Positions 1 through 12,097 of a stretch of DNA of 64,000 nucleotides are shown piece after piece. This DNA comes from Luzula sylvatica (lineage: Eukaryota > Streptophyta > Magnoliopsida > Poales > Juncaceae), in assembly GCA_946800325.1 (NCBI GenBank), contig OX326956.1, forward strand, positions 22,542,356 through 22,606,355, in the 5' to 3' direction. Under the pieces are notes generated by a model. The model was not told the origin of the DNA and did not search any database. It was given only the letters and a program-made list of their open reading frames with translations. Made by a program: the position numbers and the translations under genes. Numbering within the stretch: the stretch's first letter is position 1; each line of letters opens with the position of its first letter.

Positions 1-1650
1 TGAAGGTGTAAGACTTCAATTTTTGGATTTTTTTTTTCCTATTTTTTGAAAAAAAAAATAGAAATTCACATGAGTTAGTCTTCAATTTTTTAGTTTTTTT
101 TTGAAAAAAATTAAAATTAAGTATTTTGCTCGTTCTAGACAGAAATCTTGAAAATGTATTGAAAAATATGATAATTGATAGTTTTGAAGATGTTAGACTT
201 CACTTTTTTGCATTTTTCTAAATTTTTTGAAAAAAAATAGAAATTTGCATGTGTTAGTCTTCAATTTTGGATATTTTTAAGGAAAACGTGAACATTAATT
301 ATTTCGTTCATTATAGACATTAATTTTGGAATTTATTAGAAAAATATGATAATTGCTTTTTTTTAAGGTGTTAGACTTCACATTTAGCATTTTTTTCAAT
401 TTGTCTGAAAAAATATTGAAATTCGCAAGTTTTAGTCTTCAATTTTGGAGATTTCTTAATAAAACATGAAAATTAAGTACTTTTCTTGTTCTATATAGAA
501 ACCTGGGAATTGTTTTCAAAAATATGATAAGCGATTTTTTCGAAGGTGTTACACTTCACGTATTGGATTTTTTCAATTTGTTTCAAGAAAATAGAAATTC
601 GCATGTGTTAGTCTTCCATTTTTTGAGTTTTTTAAGGAAAACATGAAAGTTATGTATTTTGTTTGATTTAGATAGTAATTTTGGCCTTTTCTAGAAAAAT
701 ATGATAATTGATATTTTTGAAGGTGGGGGACTTCACTTTTTGATTTTTTTTTTCAACTTTTTTGAACAAAACAAATAGAAATTCGCATGTGTTAGTCTTC
801 AGTTATGGTGTTTTCTTGATGAAAATATGAAAATTAAGTATTTTGTTCGTTTTAGACATCAAATTTAGTATTTATTAGAAAAATATGAGAAATGATTTTT
901 TAAAGGTGTTAGACTTCAATTTTTGTATTTTTTTCATATTTTTTGGAAAAAAAATAGAAATTCGCATGAGTTAGTATTCAATTTTTGAGTTTTTTTTGAA
1001 AAAAAATGAAAATTAAGTATTTTACTCGTTCTAGACAGAAATCTTGGAAATGTTTTGAAAAATATGATAATTGAAAGTTTTGAACGTGTTAGACTTCACT
1101 TTTCTGTGTTTTACCAAATTTTTTGAAAAAAATAGAAATTTGCATGTGTTAGTCTTCAATTTTGGAGTATTTTTTAAGGAAAACATGGAAATTAATTATT
1201 TCGTTCGTTATGGACCTCAATTTTGGAATTTATTAGAAAAATATGATAATTATTTTTTATTGTAGGTGCTAGACTTCATATTTTTCATTTTTTTTCATTT
1301 TTTTTGAAAACATATTGAAATTCGCATGTGTTAGTCTTCAATTTTGGAGATTTTTTTTAATAACGCATGAAAATTAAGTATTTTTCTTATTCTAGAAAGA
1401 AACCTTGGAATTGTTTTCAAAAACATGATAAGTGGTATTTTCGAAAGTGTTAGACTTCACGTATTGGGTTTTTGCATTTGTTTTGAAAAAAATAGAAATT
1501 CTCATGTGTTAAGTCTTCCATTTTTTAGTTTTTTTAATGAAAACATGAAAATTATGTATTTTGTTTGTTTTATTCGGTAATTTTGGCAGTTTCTAGAAAA
1601 GTATGATAATTGATATTTTTGAAGGTGACTTCACTTTTTAATTTAAGTCT
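1..1650. repeat. Satellite array, 180-bp monomers in a pentameric higher-order repeat
   Basis: Ten AT-rich monomers begin near 1, 185, 363, 541, 718, 901, 1081, 1261, 1442 and 1620. Each opens with a variant of GAAGGTGTTAGACTTCAC and carries an internal TTAGTCTTCAATTTT and a GAAAAATATGATAATTG-like end. Spacing is 177-184 bp. Monomers five apart resemble each other more than neighbours do: 1 and 901 share a CTCGTTCTAGACAGAAATCT block, 185 and 1081 share TTATTTCGTTC, and 363 and 1261 share GATAAG near the end. The higher-order period is therefore about 900 bp. The array is cut by the window edge on the left and stops abruptly inside the tenth monomer. Similar long ORFs here are meaningless. Confidence 0.9.
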
Positions 1651-1862
1651 TCAAATCAACTACATAAAAAGACTTTCCTCCTTGTAAACAAATTCGTCCA
1701 AAGTCCAAGGTCTAACTAGGAAAATTCCACAAAGATTAACATGTTCTAGAAGGTCTGGAAGGCCTTGAAAAATGACATCACTTTTTGTAGTATTTTTATC
1801 CATATCTATTAATCTATTACTATGTAATGTAAGATTTTCTAGTGTTTTAGCAATATGATTGA

Positions 1863-2569
1863 TCCGTATATAGGGATGTCAATGGTGTGGATATTGCCCG
1901 AACCGACCCGAACCGTATCCGAAAAAATATCCGGATCCGAAAAAAAAAACGGATCCATTCGGATCTGGGTTAGAACCATATCCATATTTTCGGATTCGGA
2001 TTCGGATCTGGTACGTTATTTTCAGTCGGATCCGGATAGTATCCGGATCCGAATAAATTCTGAAAATGAATACTCATATTATCAATATCATGATCCATTT
2101 ACAATAATTTTTTAGTACTAATAGTTACTGACTTCTCAAAATCACAGTAACTATTGTAGTTGTCTTTCATGTTTTTTTTATTTAATTGGATTCTTGTTTT
2201 TACTTTGGATTTGTTTTATATTGTCAGAGATATACCATACAAAAAAAATTAAAATCTTTTTTATTTTCCTGTAATTAATAATTACCACTGTAATCTTAAA
2301 AATAAACCGTATCCGTTTTATATAGAAATCTTTTTTTTTTATATTTCAATATCGTAGTATCCGTTTTAATATCCGAATATAAACCGTATCCGTATCCGTA
2401 TCCGTATCCGACAATATCCGAACCGTATCCGTATCCGTTTAGTATCCGAACCGTATCCGGATCCGAGTAATTCCGTATCCGAATCTGTATCCGAAAAAAA
2501 ATATGGATATGGATCTGGTTCGACCACTATCCGAACCATATCCGAACCATTGACACCCCTATCCGTATA
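1863..2569. mobile_element. Non-autonomous hAT-type element with TATCCG repeats
   Basis: The element itself runs 1871-2561 (691 bp). Its termini are TAGGGATGTCAATGGT and, inverted, TAGGGGTGTCAATGGT (15/16 match). It is flanked by a perfect 8-bp target duplication, TCCGTATA (1863-1870 and 2562-2569), which is the hAT signature. The interior is filled with direct and inverted TATCCG/CGGATA hexamers near both ends and has no transposase reading frame. It would be mobilised in trans by a hAT transposase. Confidence 0.88.
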
Positions 2570-2738
2570 GCATTGATTCTGTAACTACATTTCACATATA
2601 TAAAACAACAATAACACCACAAAAAATCAAGCCAGAATTAATTTCTAGTGATATACTTAGAAAATACATTGAACCTTGGGCAAACATTTTTGTGTACGCT
2701 GGGTAGTATCTTAATTTAATGCTGGGCCCAATATCAGT

Positions 2739-4291
2739 GACATGAGCAGTGGCGGATACAAGGGGGGGGGGGGGGGGGCGGGGGGGAGGCCCGGCCCCCC
2801 CTAAGATTTCAAAAAAAATACTTATATTGTTATGTTGTGCTATTGTGCATAGAGGAAAATGAGTCAAACAAGAAAAAGCGAGTCAAACAGCCAAAACCAC
2901 TCATTTGATTAGTTTTCATTTGACATAGAAATGCAAGAATGGAATTCATGATTTTATTTCTATTATGTTTATTTATCTAGTTTTATGTGTTTGACATCGG
3001 CAATTGGTTAGAGTAGCAAGTTACAAAAGTAATATGAAATTTAAGTTCCATTTTTTTTAATTAAAAAAAAATATTCATCAATATTAATTATTTTAAAATT
3101 ATATATTTTATTCTTAATGCATATTCTCGAATACACTCGTGTGTGAGTAGGGTTGCACACGAGTCGAGTCGATCGAGTTGTACCCAGCTCGAACTTGACT
3201 CGAGCTGGCTCGGTTCGAAATGGATATAGGGTCTGGAGCCCGAATGTTTGGCTCGAACTTGATGCGATCGAGTTGACCTTAGTTCGAACTCGACTCGGCT
3301 TTGGTTCGATATAGCTCGTCTCGACACAAAAATAGCTAGTTGTTGTCGAGCGAGTTGTTGTCAAGTTTTTTTTCGAATCAAACACGAACAATCGTAGTCA
3401 TTATATATTTGTACTTTTTATATTGATGTCGTCGAGACTCGAACAAATAATTTCTCAAACACGAAAATTGCACATTTTTTGTTAGCGTATATTCTTTACT
3501 ACGGTCGTGAGTTAGTTTGTTGTAATTTTGTTTTATTTGTATAATGCAGTTTATAGTCTAGTTTATAGTATTAATTGTAATTATTTTAGTTAATTTGAAA
3601 TATTTTGTGTTTGTAAATGTCCATATAACAAACAATACAAATTTCTCACTCATATTCTAATAATGTGTAATTCTAATGCAAATTGAATTATATCATAAAT
3701 ATAAATTATAAATTATAAATAAGAATATATTTATTAGATTTATTTTGTACGATTTAATTTTTTGTAAATATGTAACATACATGACACATATATATACATG
3801 TGTATGTATGCATGTAATTAATGCATAGGGTAATGACACATGTGTGTATATATGTATGAATGATTGTGTTGGTGATGTATGGTCATGACAATTGACACAT
3901 GAGAGTACATATGTAAGTATGCATGTAAGGAATGGTGCTACATAAACACCTCATTGGTGTTGATTAAAGAGAAGAAGAATAAGAATTCAAAAAGAGAAAT
4001 ATTCACCATGATCCTCTATTCTAATTTTCTAATTTTCTAATATTCACCATGATCCTCTATTCTGATTTTCTCTTTCTAGTTTTGTTAGTTTTACAACAAA
4101 TTATAATAAAATAGAAATTTATGCAGATTTGATACGTAGTGCTAATTTTCAATTATTTTTAATAGTTGATTACATAATTTTTAATGCATTATGTATAAAA
4201 TGAATAATAAAATTTACGGAGAAACAAATACATGCTAGTCTGAGTTCGGCCCCCCCTAATATCAAATCCTGGATCCGCCCCTGGACATGAG
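2739..4291. mobile_element. Non-autonomous hAT-type element, 1.5 kb
   Basis: The element spans 2747-4283 with ends CAGTGGCGGATACA and, inverted, CAGGGGCGGATCCA. It is bounded by the perfect 8-bp duplication GACATGAG (2739-2746 and 4284-4291). A run of 17 G starts at 2762 just inside the left end; the right end has a C-rich mirror. Inside, 3145-3440 is unlike the rest: GC-richer, with GAGTCGAG/CTCGAACT motifs beginning GGGTTGCACACGAG. It looks like another repeat nested in this one, but its far end was not found. No transposase is present. Confidence 0.85.
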
Positions 4292-6620
4292 GTGTACATT
4301 AGACCAAGTTTAGGTCTTTGACATTAGTTGGCTATTTAAAGCCACTCAAGGTTCAAGAGATTTGTCAATAAAACATTTTAGATTCATTTTTTGAAATTCA
4401 GGGAGGAGGATTCTATATCTAGAGAAGAAAGGTATTGTTTTTTACTCAAATTTAGTCTCTTCAGATCATTTAGGTATTCCTATTTTGTTAAATAAATTGG
4501 TTATGTTTGTAGTACTAGCCCTAATCGTCTAATATCTCAATGATTTGCTTGTGATTAAGAAATGTGATTCATTAGAGACTAGTTTTCGGGGAATTTTTGC
4601 TTTGATTTTGTCTTTCTGTTTTCTAGATTTTTAATTAGCAAATCTGAGCTTGTTGATCTAATTCAATTTCTTTAATGTACTGAGATGTGTATGTTTTAGT
4701 TAAATCAAATACAATAATAAAAAAACGAGTAAATGGAGAAGGAAATCAAATACAATAATACAACCATATTTTTTTCGAATTTATCGTTTTACTATTTTTT
4801 TCTATTGTAAGTAAGATTTTCTTATATAGGGAAGGTTGAATTGTATGAATCTTGTCTTTCTCCTTTCTTAGTTATTTCGCTGCGACAATAATTAAGATAT
4901 GTAATTTTATTATTTCGCAAACATAATTATCGCTAAAGTGTAAATTCATTCCATTTTATGAAAAGAAACATAATACAATATGTATTTATTAGTTAATGAC
5001 TCCACGGCTCAATTGGTTGAGTGCATTGCACAATAAATCATCGGTCGTGGACTCAATTCCTATTAACATTTTCTATTTTTTCAAAATTATTATTATTATT
5101 GTTATTATTGTTGTTCTTGTTATTATTATTATTATAACCTAGTATATTTGTTTATATATAGGGTACATGATATGGCAGCTCGATTATGAGTGTTTACGAC
5201 AATGAATGTGATTTGTTAATTCGTAATGAGTGGTCTAGGAAAAGAAATGTGTGCATGTCTTCAGCTTACGGTATGTATCTTAGTTTTTTATGAAACTAAT
5301 TGAATTATGAATCAACATTCAATGTTTTTAATTATTTAGAGTTTTATTTAAATAATGTCCAAATATATCATGCTTTTAGATTTGGTTTAATTATTTACTT
5401 GACATAAGTTTTCTGTATAAAATTATTTGTAGTAGGACACCTTAGTAGTAACATTAGGCCCAATTTTACCAAGAAGACACAAACTGTCCTTGTTAGAGTT
5501 GTTACAAAATATTAATTATTTTTTGTAAAAGAATGATTTAATTGTTTAAACTATGATCAATCTATGAGTCTTGTCCAATCATGGGTAAATATAACTCAAA
5601 AAGGAAAATCATTTTTATTTCTATCAGTTATAATTCTGTATAAAAATCTCTTTAAAGCTATTTTATTATTAATATTAATAAATAAAAATACCAGGCAAGG
5701 ATTTGAGGGGTTCAGGGGAGGTTCTGACAAATTGCAGTCAGAGTTTGGTGAGAAGTCCTGGGAAGAGGAAGAACAACTGATGTAACGTTTCCTTTTTTTG
5801 TTTTGAGAACCCTAACTTTAATTGTAATCATGTTGTAATAAAACTCCCTACTTTGGGATGTTTTTTCAGCTTTTGGAAAGGCCATGGAGGAAGTTGATTC
5901 ATAAGGGAGAGAGCTCTTATATCCCAACAAGGAAAATCTTACTGGGGCTTGTTTGAATGCACTAGTTTTTTATAATATAGGTTGGTTAATTTTTAGGGAT
6001 TGGAATTTTGTAAAGTAAAATCTTATAGGATATAAAAAGTTATCCAAACAATGGCATGTTTGGATGCAAAATGAAGTATTATTTTAGGGCATTTAGTTGT
6101 ATTATTTATATAATGCAATGTTACGTAACGTAATGTAATGTAATGTAATATAATGTGTAATGTAATGTAATATAATGTAATATGTTTTAATGTATTAAAT
6201 TGTCATTCCTCAAAAAGATTTGAAATTTTTGACGGTAGTCTCCTTAATTATCGCTCCCTCTCATTGATACAGGGTGTGGTCCGTCACTGCTTATAAATTT
6301 ATGAAGTTTAACATGAAAAATAAATTGCTGCCCCGCTAAGAACTAAAAAGTGTAAGAAAAAACAGTTGCCGACAACATATATTTTTACTTTTAAGATTTT
6401 GATTTAAGTGTGATTGTGTTAGCACGCCGTAAAAAAGAGATTCTAATATTCTTCTGCTCTACTAATTAAAAAAAAAATCTGCTCTGGACTTTTGTTTTTT
6501 CACGGAGGAATGTGAGATGTAAATATAAGCCACTTTTTCTAAATAATGGGCATTTATATTCATAGCCTAGATAGCCTACCCATCTAGGCCGGCCCGGTCC
6601 TCCATTAGTAATTTTTTTTG
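4292..6620. other. Intergenic, no supported gene
   Basis: AT-rich sequence without a convincing coding region. There is a SINE-like piece at 4998-5070 (listed separately) and a TAATG/TAATA simple repeat at 6108-6185. Between 5690 and 5930 the composition is less AT-rich, with short open frames on both strands (around 70 codons). These could be a decayed captured exon, but I recognise no protein and cannot support a gene. Confidence 0.5.
4998..5070 (+). repeat. tRNA-derived SINE-like fragment
   Basis: An A-box-like CGGCTCAATTGGTTGAG is followed about 40 nt later by a degenerate B-box-like GTGGACTCAATTCC. It then runs into T-rich and ATT-repeat sequence. It does not fold as a proper tRNA and lacks the conserved GTTCGA core, so a SINE remnant is likelier than a tRNA gene. 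A related piece with a better B box lies at 43779-43870. Confidence 0.35.
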
Positions 6621-7049
6621 GGGAAAAGTCTGATTTTGGTGTCCGAAAAATATCAAAATGTTCAATTTGCCCCCTGACATTTTTTTTTGGGTCATTTTGC
6701 CCCCCAAATCTTTCAATTTTGTTCATTCTGCCCCCCAATTTTTTTAATTTGGTTCAATATGCCCCTTCCGTCTAAATTTGCCGTTAAATGGGTGTCAGTT
6801 GGGGGGCATATTGAACCAAATTAAAAAATTTGGGCGGCAAAATGAACAAATTTGACACACATTGAACAGTAAAATAATACCAATTTAACGGCAAAATTAG
6901 ACGGAAGGGGCATATTGAACCAAATTAAAAAATTTGGGGGGCAGAATGAACAAAATTGAAAGATTGGGGGGCAAAATGACCCAAAAAAAATGTCAGGAGG
7001 CAAATTGAACATTTCGGTATTTTTCAGGGACCAAAATCAGATTTTTCCC
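6621..7049. mobile_element. Mutator-like foldback MITE
   Basis: Two inverted arms of about 168 bp (6621-6789 and 6882-7049) begin GGGAAAAGTCTGATTTTGG and, inverted, GGGAAAAATCTGATTTTGG. They are more than 90% alike by eye. The centre contains a third partial copy (about 6799-6850) of the arm motif. Flanks are T-rich, so the expected 9-bp duplication can only be read as a run of T followed by G on both sides. No coding capacity. Confidence 0.75.
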
Positions 7050-8208
7050 TTTTTTTTTGGGAGGCCAGCCAAAAGAAATTGACTTCGTTTGAGCACTTTA
7101 TCTACCATAACGTATTCTTCCATCGAACCACTACCCCGAGGTTTCTCCATATCTTATAAGCGGAATATACGGAGAAGATGCCGTTGGTGGTCCATTTCCA
7201 TGTTGGTGGAAGAAGGAATTAATTTTCATTAAGTCCCTTAACAAGAAAGAGGATATTCGTTGAGGAATTGAGTTAAGGCGGTCAGGAGGATCTCAATGTG
7301 TATATTTCTCTTTAGTGTGTGTTCCCATGAGTGGCGTGTTTCTCTCTCCGTAAGTTGCTTGAATGAAGAGATGCCAATGAAACGATCTCAACTGGTAGAT
7401 AATCCTAACAGAAAGGCAAGCCCGCCTAACTCTAAATAAACGCTCATTGTGTAATAATTCAAATCTATTGACCCCACTAACGAGTGAATCCCTCCTTCCT
7501 TACTACACCCTGAACTAGTGTAGCTGGATTCAGATTCACTCCATCAAGAAGATGTCATCCTTTCATGATAACACATATCTAACTAGATATTCGAATGTGC
7601 AATTTCAGACCGAACAGGCTAGATAGCCGATTCGTACCCACCATGTTTACATATATCAAGTCCGCTCAGAGATTCGAAACTCGGTTGAAACTCAATTGCA
7701 GATATCAAGTCCTCTCGGAGATACGCAATTCCATAAGCTCAGAAGTCTCAAAATTTGAAATTATTTAAATTTGAATAATTTGAAACTACACAAACAAAGT
7801 TTTTGTCATCTCTAGCCTGTACTCCCAAGATGTCAAAATACACAATGGAATTAAAATTTAAAATTCTCCAACAACCCAAGATTTTCAAATTATTTCGAAA
7901 TTAAAATTTGAAATAACAAACGAGAAATATACAATCGATTAATCATACCATTTGCAGGAGGTAACAAATATTTTTCATAACATCAGTCATCCATATATCA
8001 ACCAACTAGCTACCCCCAATCCAAATTATTCAACAACTTATTTATCATTATTTCACATGACCCCAATAAATCATATAAAATCTACATCTCACAAAACCAC
8101 CACTCACAACATCACGCTCCCACGCAAAACAAAATACAAAGTCTTGACGAAATAAAAAAGCAAATAACCAAGGAATATAAATATAATCAACCCCACATAA
8201 TTAACCAA
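7050..8208. other. Intergenic, downstream of the ALIX gene
   Basis: No gene is supported. The first part (7100-7560) is less AT-rich and has short open stretches in several frames but no recognisable protein or splice pattern. The last few hundred bases, next to the ALIX stop codon at 8209, probably include its 3' untranslated region. Confidence 0.45.
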
Positions 8209-11200
8209 TCATTGAGGCCTATAATAACCTTGTGTATGAGGAGGATAACCTTGTTGAGCATTATACGGCTGTGTTGGATACGGACCTTGTTGTTGTTGCT
8301 GTTGTTGTTGTTGCTGTTGTTGTTGCGCATTGTAATAAGGTCCGCGCCAGCCTGGATAAGCTGGTTGACCGTACTCATGGTTGACCGGATTAGCCGGTTG
8401 TTGGTACGGACCCGTCGGCGGTGGCTGGTACGGACCTTGAGGAGGCGGAGTCGCGTTAGAATAAGGAGAGTAATAAGGGGGAGTGTAACCGGGTCTCGGG
8501 TTCGCATTGAAACTTTGATTCGGATTGTAAGTCGGGTTCGGGTTGTAATTTGGATTCGGGTTCGGAGGGAATTGGTAAGGAGACGGAGCGGGGTGGGAAA
8601 CGGGTTGCGGGTCGGGTCGGGATGGAGTGTTGGACGAGGTTCGGAGTGGGACTGGCAGTGTTTGTTGTGTAGGTGGAGGTGAGTATCTGTTGAAATTACT
8701 AGGAGGAATGGAAGCGGGTTTGGATTCGGAGAAATTGAACCCGGCAATTTGACGCTGCACGTCTTCGATCATCTCGCGGCATTGTATGTTTCGCGTCATT
8801 ATGAAATCGCTGCAGTGTTGTTTTATGCCGCTTATCGCATCCTGTTTATTAATATTATTATTAGGAAAAATAATGATTTTTTTTTTGTTTTTGTGTTGGT
8901 GTGATTTGGAGAGATTTGTTTTACCTGTAGAGTTACGTAAAACTTGAGACCCTCGTTGACATTCTCCTTGATTTCGCGATACTTTGCTACACCAGCTGCA
9001 ATTTGCTTGAAACAATTCTCTCGCGCAACTAAATTTGAAAATAAATATTACTAATTAATTGTTTTGAAAGGAGATCATTACGAGATTAGAATTCACAAAA
9101 ATACCTCTATAGTCCTCTAGATTGAAAACACTTGAGAATTGATCATTTTGAGCCTGTCAAAAATGAAACAAAAATTTAAGCACAACATAAAAACTTAGAA
9201 AATTAAAATTTTGGAAATTAAAATTACTTGAATTTGAAACAATAGTTGTTCTTGCGCCTCGATATTCTGAGCAATTTCTTCACATATTTGATCGTATTTG
9301 GATATTTCTTTCTTAAACAAATCATCGTTTGATCCAACGCCAGCCATCAGTTTCGGCAGTATATCATCCTTAATCAAAAAAGAAAAAAATTACAATTTTT
9401 TTCTATCATAATCGAAATTATATTTTCTTTAAATAAATAATAAATGTATTAAACTATTAATTACCTTTCTTTTCATATCTTTGAGCATGTCTTCTAGACC
9501 AGCTCTTTGTGCTCCTAAAGCCTCCAATTGTCTCTGCATTATTCACACAGTTACTCATTTTGAATACACTTTTTAAAATACAGAAAATCTCAAGGACCAA
9601 AATGTAAAAAATACCAAGCTCTGTTTGAGAGCTCCAACAATCGCATCCTCATTCCCATCCAACGACATGATCGGCCTCGCAATACTCGGCAGAGCCGATT
9701 CAATCTGTACAAAAAACAAAATAATCCAAATTAATAAACCAATTCTACGATAAAATTCTAGGATAAATAATTCAACAAATAAAAAAAGAAATTACTGGTC
9801 TGCGATCAAGAATGCTCATCAAGCCACCATTATCCCTGACAGCCCTTTCGATTCTCGCGTCGCTATCACCAGCCTGTTTCAAATTTCCTGCGAATTTATT
9901 CAACCGATCTTGCAAATTCTTGGTCAACGTGCTCGATTGAGGCCGAGTCCAACGCGTACCGAATTGGGTCCTGAATTGTGTATCTTCGCTCGCTTCCTTT
10001 TGTAGCATTTCCTCAGTTTGGACTAACAATTCCTGATTTACCCTCCTCAAATCTTTTAATTGTTGCAATTCCTCTTCGATTCCTGCGGGCCCACCGCTAA
10101 TTTGTACCGCTTCTACGTCCTCTTTTAAATCCATTGGTAACGAAATATTCCCTGAAAAATTAGGGGTAATTAGTAATGAATTTAAAGGTTATGGAGAGAT
10201 GATTTGAGAAACGAACCTTCTAGAGAGAGAATTGAATCGGGTAAATCCATCTCTTTCAACCTAACTCTAGTGACTTCGCTAGCTTGAAGCAATTTCTCGG
10301 CTTGAGTTCGAATAATTTCATCGACCATTTCGGTGTATTTCGACAAAGCTTTCATGCTTCCATCTGGTACCAACCCTAAAAACATTTTCTCTTTGCTCGC
10401 GTCCAAAACCTCCATCATGTTAGTCGATTTGACCAACGAAACGCCAGCTATGTTAGATAATGAACTCGGTTGTGGGACCCTCATTAAATAAACCCTATCA
10501 TTCTCTTTCATGGCTCTTTCGAGGTTAGTTTTCATTTGATTTTCGAGTTTCGAGACCGCGTCGAGTAGAGGAGCCGCAACTCCTCGTGCGGTTTTTTTGG
10601 CGTCGGTTAGGGCGGTCAAACCGATTTTTAAACGCGCAATTTCCTGCGCAATTTCTTCTTGTTCGTGAAGGGAGAGTGAGATTTGGTAGAGAGATTCACC
10701 ATAGAATTGGGCCGATTTGAGTTGGAGATGTGAGACCCAAGTTTTGTCAAAGTGTTGGTTTAGAGGAGATGATGTTAGCATTGCAAATGATTCTTCATAG
10801 TATAATCCCACCTATGAGATTTCGATTCGAAAAGAAAGAATATTATTTGAGAAAAATATTTATTGGAAGAAAATAGTACGAGTTAATACGAGATTTACCT
10901 GCCTTGCGACCTTGGAGCAAAGAGCTGCTGGTTTCCCATCTCCAATCACCTTCTCGAAGAAGCATTCTTGTGCTTGTGCTAGCATCAATCTTTCGAGCAT
11001 GGCTATGAAAAAAGAAAAAGATTCAGGGACCTAAATGAAATTATAGCAGCACGAAACCCTAAAAATTACCAGCACACTCAGGTGAGAGGTCGACAGTGGC
11101 GCCAGCAGCACTGGCTTTGCCGGCAACATTCTCCTTCAGAAAACCAAAAGCTCCTGCAGAACTTTGAAATGCATTACATGCAGTTTTGAGCCCATTTGGA

Positions 11201-11598
11201 TTCGAGCGATCAGCTCCAAGGGCGATCTGAGAGTACACAGCGCCCAAATTAAACAAGATCGCAGCTTTCTCCAAGTGGATTGACTGCACGGAGCACTTCT
11301 TCGATGTTTTAAACGCATCAAACCAGGTAAACGCGAAATTGATACTGAATCTCGGCTCAATCAAAACCAGCGATTTATAATACGCTACAAGCAAGTCACG
11401 GCGAGCTTCCAGTGAAGATTCAGACAAAGATTTTTCGAGATCTGAGCGCATGGCTTGTACAGAAGAGAGATCATCATCGCAGTTCTGCGCGTCCCGCTCG
11501 GAGAAAGTGGCAGAGATGTAGTGTCGAAGAGGACGGTATAGATCGACTGAAGAAGTCTTCTTTTCGTGCACTGCTAGCATAACGTTGGGGTTCGCCAT
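8209..11598 (-). CDS. ALIX: ALIX, ESCRT-associated BRO1/V-domain/Pro-rich adaptor
   Basis: Ten exons join in frame to 889 aa: 11598-11070, 11002-10899, 10811-10217, 10151-9796, 9704-9615, 9533-9465, 9368-9228, 9153-9105, 9028-8925, 8841-8209. All introns are GT-AG. Residues from about 8 to 385 form the BRO1 domain, which binds SNF7/VPS32 of ESCRT-III. About 410-720 is a helical V domain. From about 730 to the end the protein is Pro/Gln/Tyr-rich with repeated NPNP, PPP and GPYQ motifs and 13 consecutive Gln. Plant ALIX works at multivesicular bodies in vacuolar sorting of membrane proteins; Arabidopsis ALIX has nearly the same length. The start MANPNVMLAVHEKK is the only in-frame ATG that gives a full BRO1 N-terminus. 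The BRO1-only paralogues at 12.1-13.4 and 18.8-20.9 kb appear derived from it. Confidence 0.92.
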
Positions 11599-12097
11599 TG
11601 CTGGACTCGAAAAGCAACTAGAGAAAAATAGAGGGTTGATTTCAGAAGATTAAGTACAAGGGTATTTTCGTCTTTTCATTGACTTTTATTATTGTCGTCC
11701 CCGCGTTAATTAACATTATATGTTTCTTAATTAAATATACATTTGTGTAGTGAGTTTTAAAATTTAAGTACTTATGACTTGCTACATAGTTTATAAAGAT
11801 TATGGGTCTATGTAGATTTGAGAAAGCTGGTGGCTCCAGTTATTTTATGAATGGAGAGATATATCATGGTACTTAGAGACGAAGTATATTAGGAGGGGAA
11901 ATGGACATCTCCAGTTCATTTAGTTGTAAGAAAAAAACAGAGAGGGAATGAACACCATATAATGAAATTAAATGAAATAAAATATAATTAATTCACAGAT
12001 TGGCTGAAAATTATATATGTAGAAAACAAACCACAAGAATGCAAAATAAATCTATAATTATATGTAATTAACTCAAATCAATATTCTATTTTTCCTA
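11599..12097. other. Intergenic between ALIX and its first paralogue
   Basis: About 500 bases separate the ALIX start codon from the stop of the next same-strand gene. This must hold the ALIX promoter and leader and the 3' end of the paralogue. It is AT-rich; no clear TATA box or other element is assigned. Confidence 0.4.

Noticed and set aside
1071..1265. 64-codon frame in the left satellite
   Set aside because: It lies in a satellite monomer and is not kept open in the equivalent monomers.
3145..3440. A complete nested transposon inside the 2.7-4.3 kb hAT element
   Set aside because: Composition and a plausible left end are visible, but no matching right end or target duplication was found.
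4998..5070. Possible tRNA gene
   Set aside because: A-box-like sequence is present, but the B box is degenerate and acceptor stems do not pair; called SINE-like instead.
5564..5930. Small gene on either strand
   Set aside because: Short open frames on both strands, no recognised protein and no consistent splice structure; at most a decayed exon.
8212..8682. 156-codon open frame on the plus strand, rich in Arg and Leu
   Set aside because: It is the antisense of the Pro/Gln-rich last exon of ALIX; codon bias of that exon keeps the opposite strand open.
8187..8747. 186-codon frame on the minus strand overlapping the ALIX tail
   Set aside because: It is a shifted frame of the same exon. The 8841-8209 frame continues the V domain in phase through nine splice junctions.
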